A stretch of 64,000 nt of DNA from Fibrobacter succinogenes (GTDB taxonomy: Bacteria; Fibrobacterota; Fibrobacteria; Fibrobacterales; Fibrobacteraceae). Of this stretch, positions 61,541 to 64,000 are shown piece after piece (the stretch's first letter is position 1; each line of letters opens with the position of its first letter). The stretch lies in contig CADCDO010000008.1 of NCBI GenBank assembly GCA_902800345.1, positions 16,504 to 80,503 of the forward strand, read 5' to 3'. A model generated the notes under the pieces. The model had not been told where the DNA came from and searched no databases. It worked only from the letters and a program-made list of their open reading frames with translations. The position numbers and the translations under genes are program-made.

Positions 61541-62980
61541 TCAAGATAGACTTCGTCCAAGAAGTTCATCTACAGAAATAATGTGGCTGAAAAATGCATC
61601 GGCAGGTACTTGCTTCGAGAGATTTCCTTCGTAAACGAGAACTGGTCGAAGCGACATGCCTTTTTTCAATTTAAGGCGATTCATTTTTTCTTCAACTTCA
61701 CAAACTACGGACTCGTCAATAATGTTTCGTCTTTTCATTTCTACCAGATAAGCGCATTTGGCTGTCTGTATCAGTAGGTCGATTTGGCATCCTTGTTGAC
61801 GGTTGGTCTTGTTTTGGACATAGGGGGCGGCAGATGTTATCAGTGCGTTATCCAATCCAATTTTTTGCAATAACAAATGCAAATTTGACATCACGAGATT
61901 TTCAAACTGGAGTCCAAGAATCGAGTTCCATGCTGGCAATTGTTCGAGAGACAAAAATCTGAAAGCATCTTTTTCAATTAGATTTCTTTTGGGCTCAATG
62001 TACTTCAGATAAAATCTTGTATAATTATCCCTGATACGGTATTTTCCTAGATTACTTTTCTTGCCAGATGCAGGGTTCATTCCGTCATCCCTCGTGATAA
62101 AACCGGCAAGCTCAAGTTCATTCAGATTGTCCGAAACATGTCCATTGTTCTCAAGATGCAATTCGTCGGCAATTTCAGTTGCTGTAAGCTTCCTTTCAGA
62201 AAGCGTATAGAGCATTTTCCGTTTCGTTCCAAGATTTGCATCCAGTGTATCATTGAAAATTTCCTCGAATTCACTGACCAGCAATGCTCCTGGTCTAAAA
62301 CAAAGGGATTTAATGTTCTCATCAGCTGAAAGAGCCGGGTTAATATTTTCCAGATATTCCGGAATCCCTCCTGTTACCGAAAGTACGTCGATTAGCTCTC
62401 TCGTAGAAATCCGTTTGGCCGCCTTCCCCCAAAATTCAACACATTCATTTAAAGGCAGTTCCTGCAAGACAAGGTTCATCGAGGGGCGACCGAGGAAGGC
62501 CTTGCTCTTCACGATTTTCTTGTCAATCCAAGAAGATACCGAACCGCACAGGAAGATAATCAAATTTTCACGTTTCGAAAACCAATTATCCCAAGCTTGT
62601 TTCAATTCGCCTGCAAAACCCGGATCGAACTTTCCCATCCAGGAAATTTCATCCAGAAGTACGACTACTCTGCCTTTTTTAGGAAGTGATTCTTCTAGAG
62701 CGCTAAATGCATCAAACCAGGAAGTTGATGGAGGTCTTTTCTTTTTTGTTTGCTTAGACAACTGCTTGTCAAATGCCGCCAATTGCGTTTCGTTGTTGAC
62801 TCCATCTACCGGTTGCAAACCTTCCAACTTTATGAATTTAGCCTTACTTCTTTTGGCAAATTCCAGGACAAGCGTCGATTTGCCAATACGCCTTCGACCA
62901 CGAATCGTAACAAGCGAGGCTACAGACTTATTCCACAAAGTCTGCAAGCGTTCTAGTTCTGCCGTGCGTCCAACAAACAT
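61541..62980 (-). CDS. ATPase with C-terminal nuclease-like motif, DUF234/ArsA-unrelated AAA type
   Basis: 479 residues. N-terminal P-loop GRRRIGKST (about 27-35), Walker B VVVLLDEISWMG (about 103-114), then a winged-helix region (LTATEIADELHLENNGHVSD; about 265-284), and C-terminal CQIDLLIQ..YLVEMKRR (about 408-427), a PD-(D/E)xK-like pattern. The plan matches the archaeal/bacterial ATPases with a DUF234 C-terminus. Its borders are the 37-bp direct repeats at 61490 and 62998, with no other gene inside, like a one-gene cassette. Function unknown. Confidence 0.83.
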   Translation of the reverse strand: MFVGRTAELERLQTLWNKSVASLVTIRGRRRIGKSTLVLEFAKRSKAKFIKLEGLQPVDGVNNETQLAAFDKQLSKQTKKKRPPSTSWFDAFSALEESLPKKGRVVVLLDEISWMGKFDPGFAGELKQAWDNWFSKRENLIIFLCGSVSSWIDKKIVKSKAFLGRPSMNLVLQELPLNECVEFWGKAAKRISTRELIDVLSVTGGIPEYLENINPALSADENIKSLCFRPGALLVSEFEEIFNDTLDANLGTKRKMLYTLSERKLTATEIADELHLENNGHVSDNLNELELAGFITRDDGMNPASGKKSNLGKYRIRDNYTRFYLKYIEPKRNLIEKDAFRFLSLEQLPAWNSILGLQFENLVMSNLHLLLQKIGLDNALITSAAPYVQNKTNRQQGCQIDLLIQTAKCAYLVEMKRRNIIDESVVCEVEEKMNRLKLKKGMSLRPVLVYEGNLSKQVPADAFFSHIISVDELLGRSLS

Positions 62981-62997
62981 GACTTGCCTCCTTGGTT

Positions 62998-63034
62998 AGG
63001 GCGAAAAAATGACATTTTGCCGATTCTTCGCCCT
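62998..63034. repeat. 37-bp direct repeat, right copy
   Basis: Same sequence as 61490-61526 with two transitions and the same 8-bp inverted ends; 17 bases upstream of the ATPase start codon. Confidence 0.8.
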
Positions 63035-63076
63035 AAAATATATATAAACATTTTCGATTCAGCGAACGCATGAAAA

Positions 63077-63106
63077 AAAATCCCTCGGCATGTGCCGGGG
63101 GATTTT
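63077..63106 (-). terminator. Terminator of ahcY
   Basis: On the minus strand ATCCCCCGGCA pairs with TGCCGAGGGAT (63093-63103 with 63080-63090; one mismatch), followed by eight T. Confidence 0.8.
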
Positions 63107-63117
63107 GATATTCGGGT

Positions 63118-63152
63118 CTGGGTTCTTCGCCACTACGTGGCTCAGGATGACG
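63118..63152. repeat. CTGG..CAGGATGACG repeat arm
   Basis: CTGGGTTCTTCGCC..GGCTCAGGATGACG, an imperfect palindrome of the same type as 38431-38460 and the sequences before element copies 1 and 2. Lies between ahcY and its terminator. Confidence 0.5.
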
Positions 63153-63199
63153 CTACTCTCGTCTCTCGTCTGTAGCCAGCGAAGCTGGCGTCCTCTCGT

Positions 63200-64000
<801 letters not shown>

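Overview
The window comes from a Fibrobacter-type genome (Fibrobacterota; F. succinogenes or a close rumen/gut relative). The evidence is two very large secreted proteins with the fibro-slime domain (28571-32470 and 32691-36521), two lipoproteins with the Fibrobacter major paralogous (FISUMP) domain (44467-45111 and 52904-54331), many small outer-membrane barrel-like proteins, and intergenic spacers full of degenerate TGGTTAG-type and CTGGAT..ATGACG-type repeats. Most of the window is ordinary chromosome of moderate GC. Two stretches are clearly AT-rich and look acquired: 46.5-49.0 kb and 58.1-61.5 kb.

Layout. 0-4.1 kb: end of aspartate kinase, then small paralogous membrane proteins. 3.5-6.2 kb (minus): CytX-type permease, pyridoxamine-kinase-like enzyme and a radical SAM protein in one operon. 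6.8-13.5 kb: secreted and outer-membrane proteins, a VWA protein, a lipoprotein, an SGNH hydrolase and an ImmA-like regulator with a degenerate metal motif. 13.6-17.7 kb: MurJ lipid II flippase, a lipoprotein and an ABC-class ATPase. 17.8-24.2 kb (plus): an envelope cluster of PEGA protein, LpoB-like PBP activator, COG3014-like lipoprotein, barrel protein, and an OmpR/EnvZ-type two-component pair. 24.4-28.3 kb: 6-phosphofructokinase and phosphate acetyltransferase (glycolysis to acetate). 28.6-36.5 kb: the fibro-slime pair. 36.7-44.4 kb: RNase G, paralogous membrane proteins, HAD hydrolase, M23 peptidase, DnaN and TtcA. 44.5-49.9 kb: FISUMP lipoprotein, DUF4143-type ATPase, a frameshifted HD plus HSP90-type ATPase gene and a LysR regulator. 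50.1-54.3 kb: MetE and a double FISUMP lipoprotein. 54.3-63.1 kb: paralogous membrane protein, TonB-like protein, a second DUF4143-type ATPase, a tandem DUF262 pair resembling GmrSD-type restriction, and a third ATPase bracketed by 37-bp direct repeats. The window ends inside ahcY (minus).

The most interesting unexplained signals are: (1) a structured intergenic element present four times (about 737, 6261, 11671 and 38455), always on the plus strand, whose stems change by paired substitutions and whose closing stem competes with a downstream hairpin, as in a switch; (2) a gene for an HD-plus-HSP90-ATPase fusion interrupted by three +1 changes, each in a homopolymer run; (3) the 37-bp direct repeats around the ATPase at 61541-62980; (4) a 17-codon copy of the ahcY 3' end stranded 9 kb away at 54328-54378; and (5) the DUF262 pair in an AT-rich island. 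All functions are inferred by eye from protein motifs; no database search was run. No tRNA, rRNA or CRISPR array was seen.
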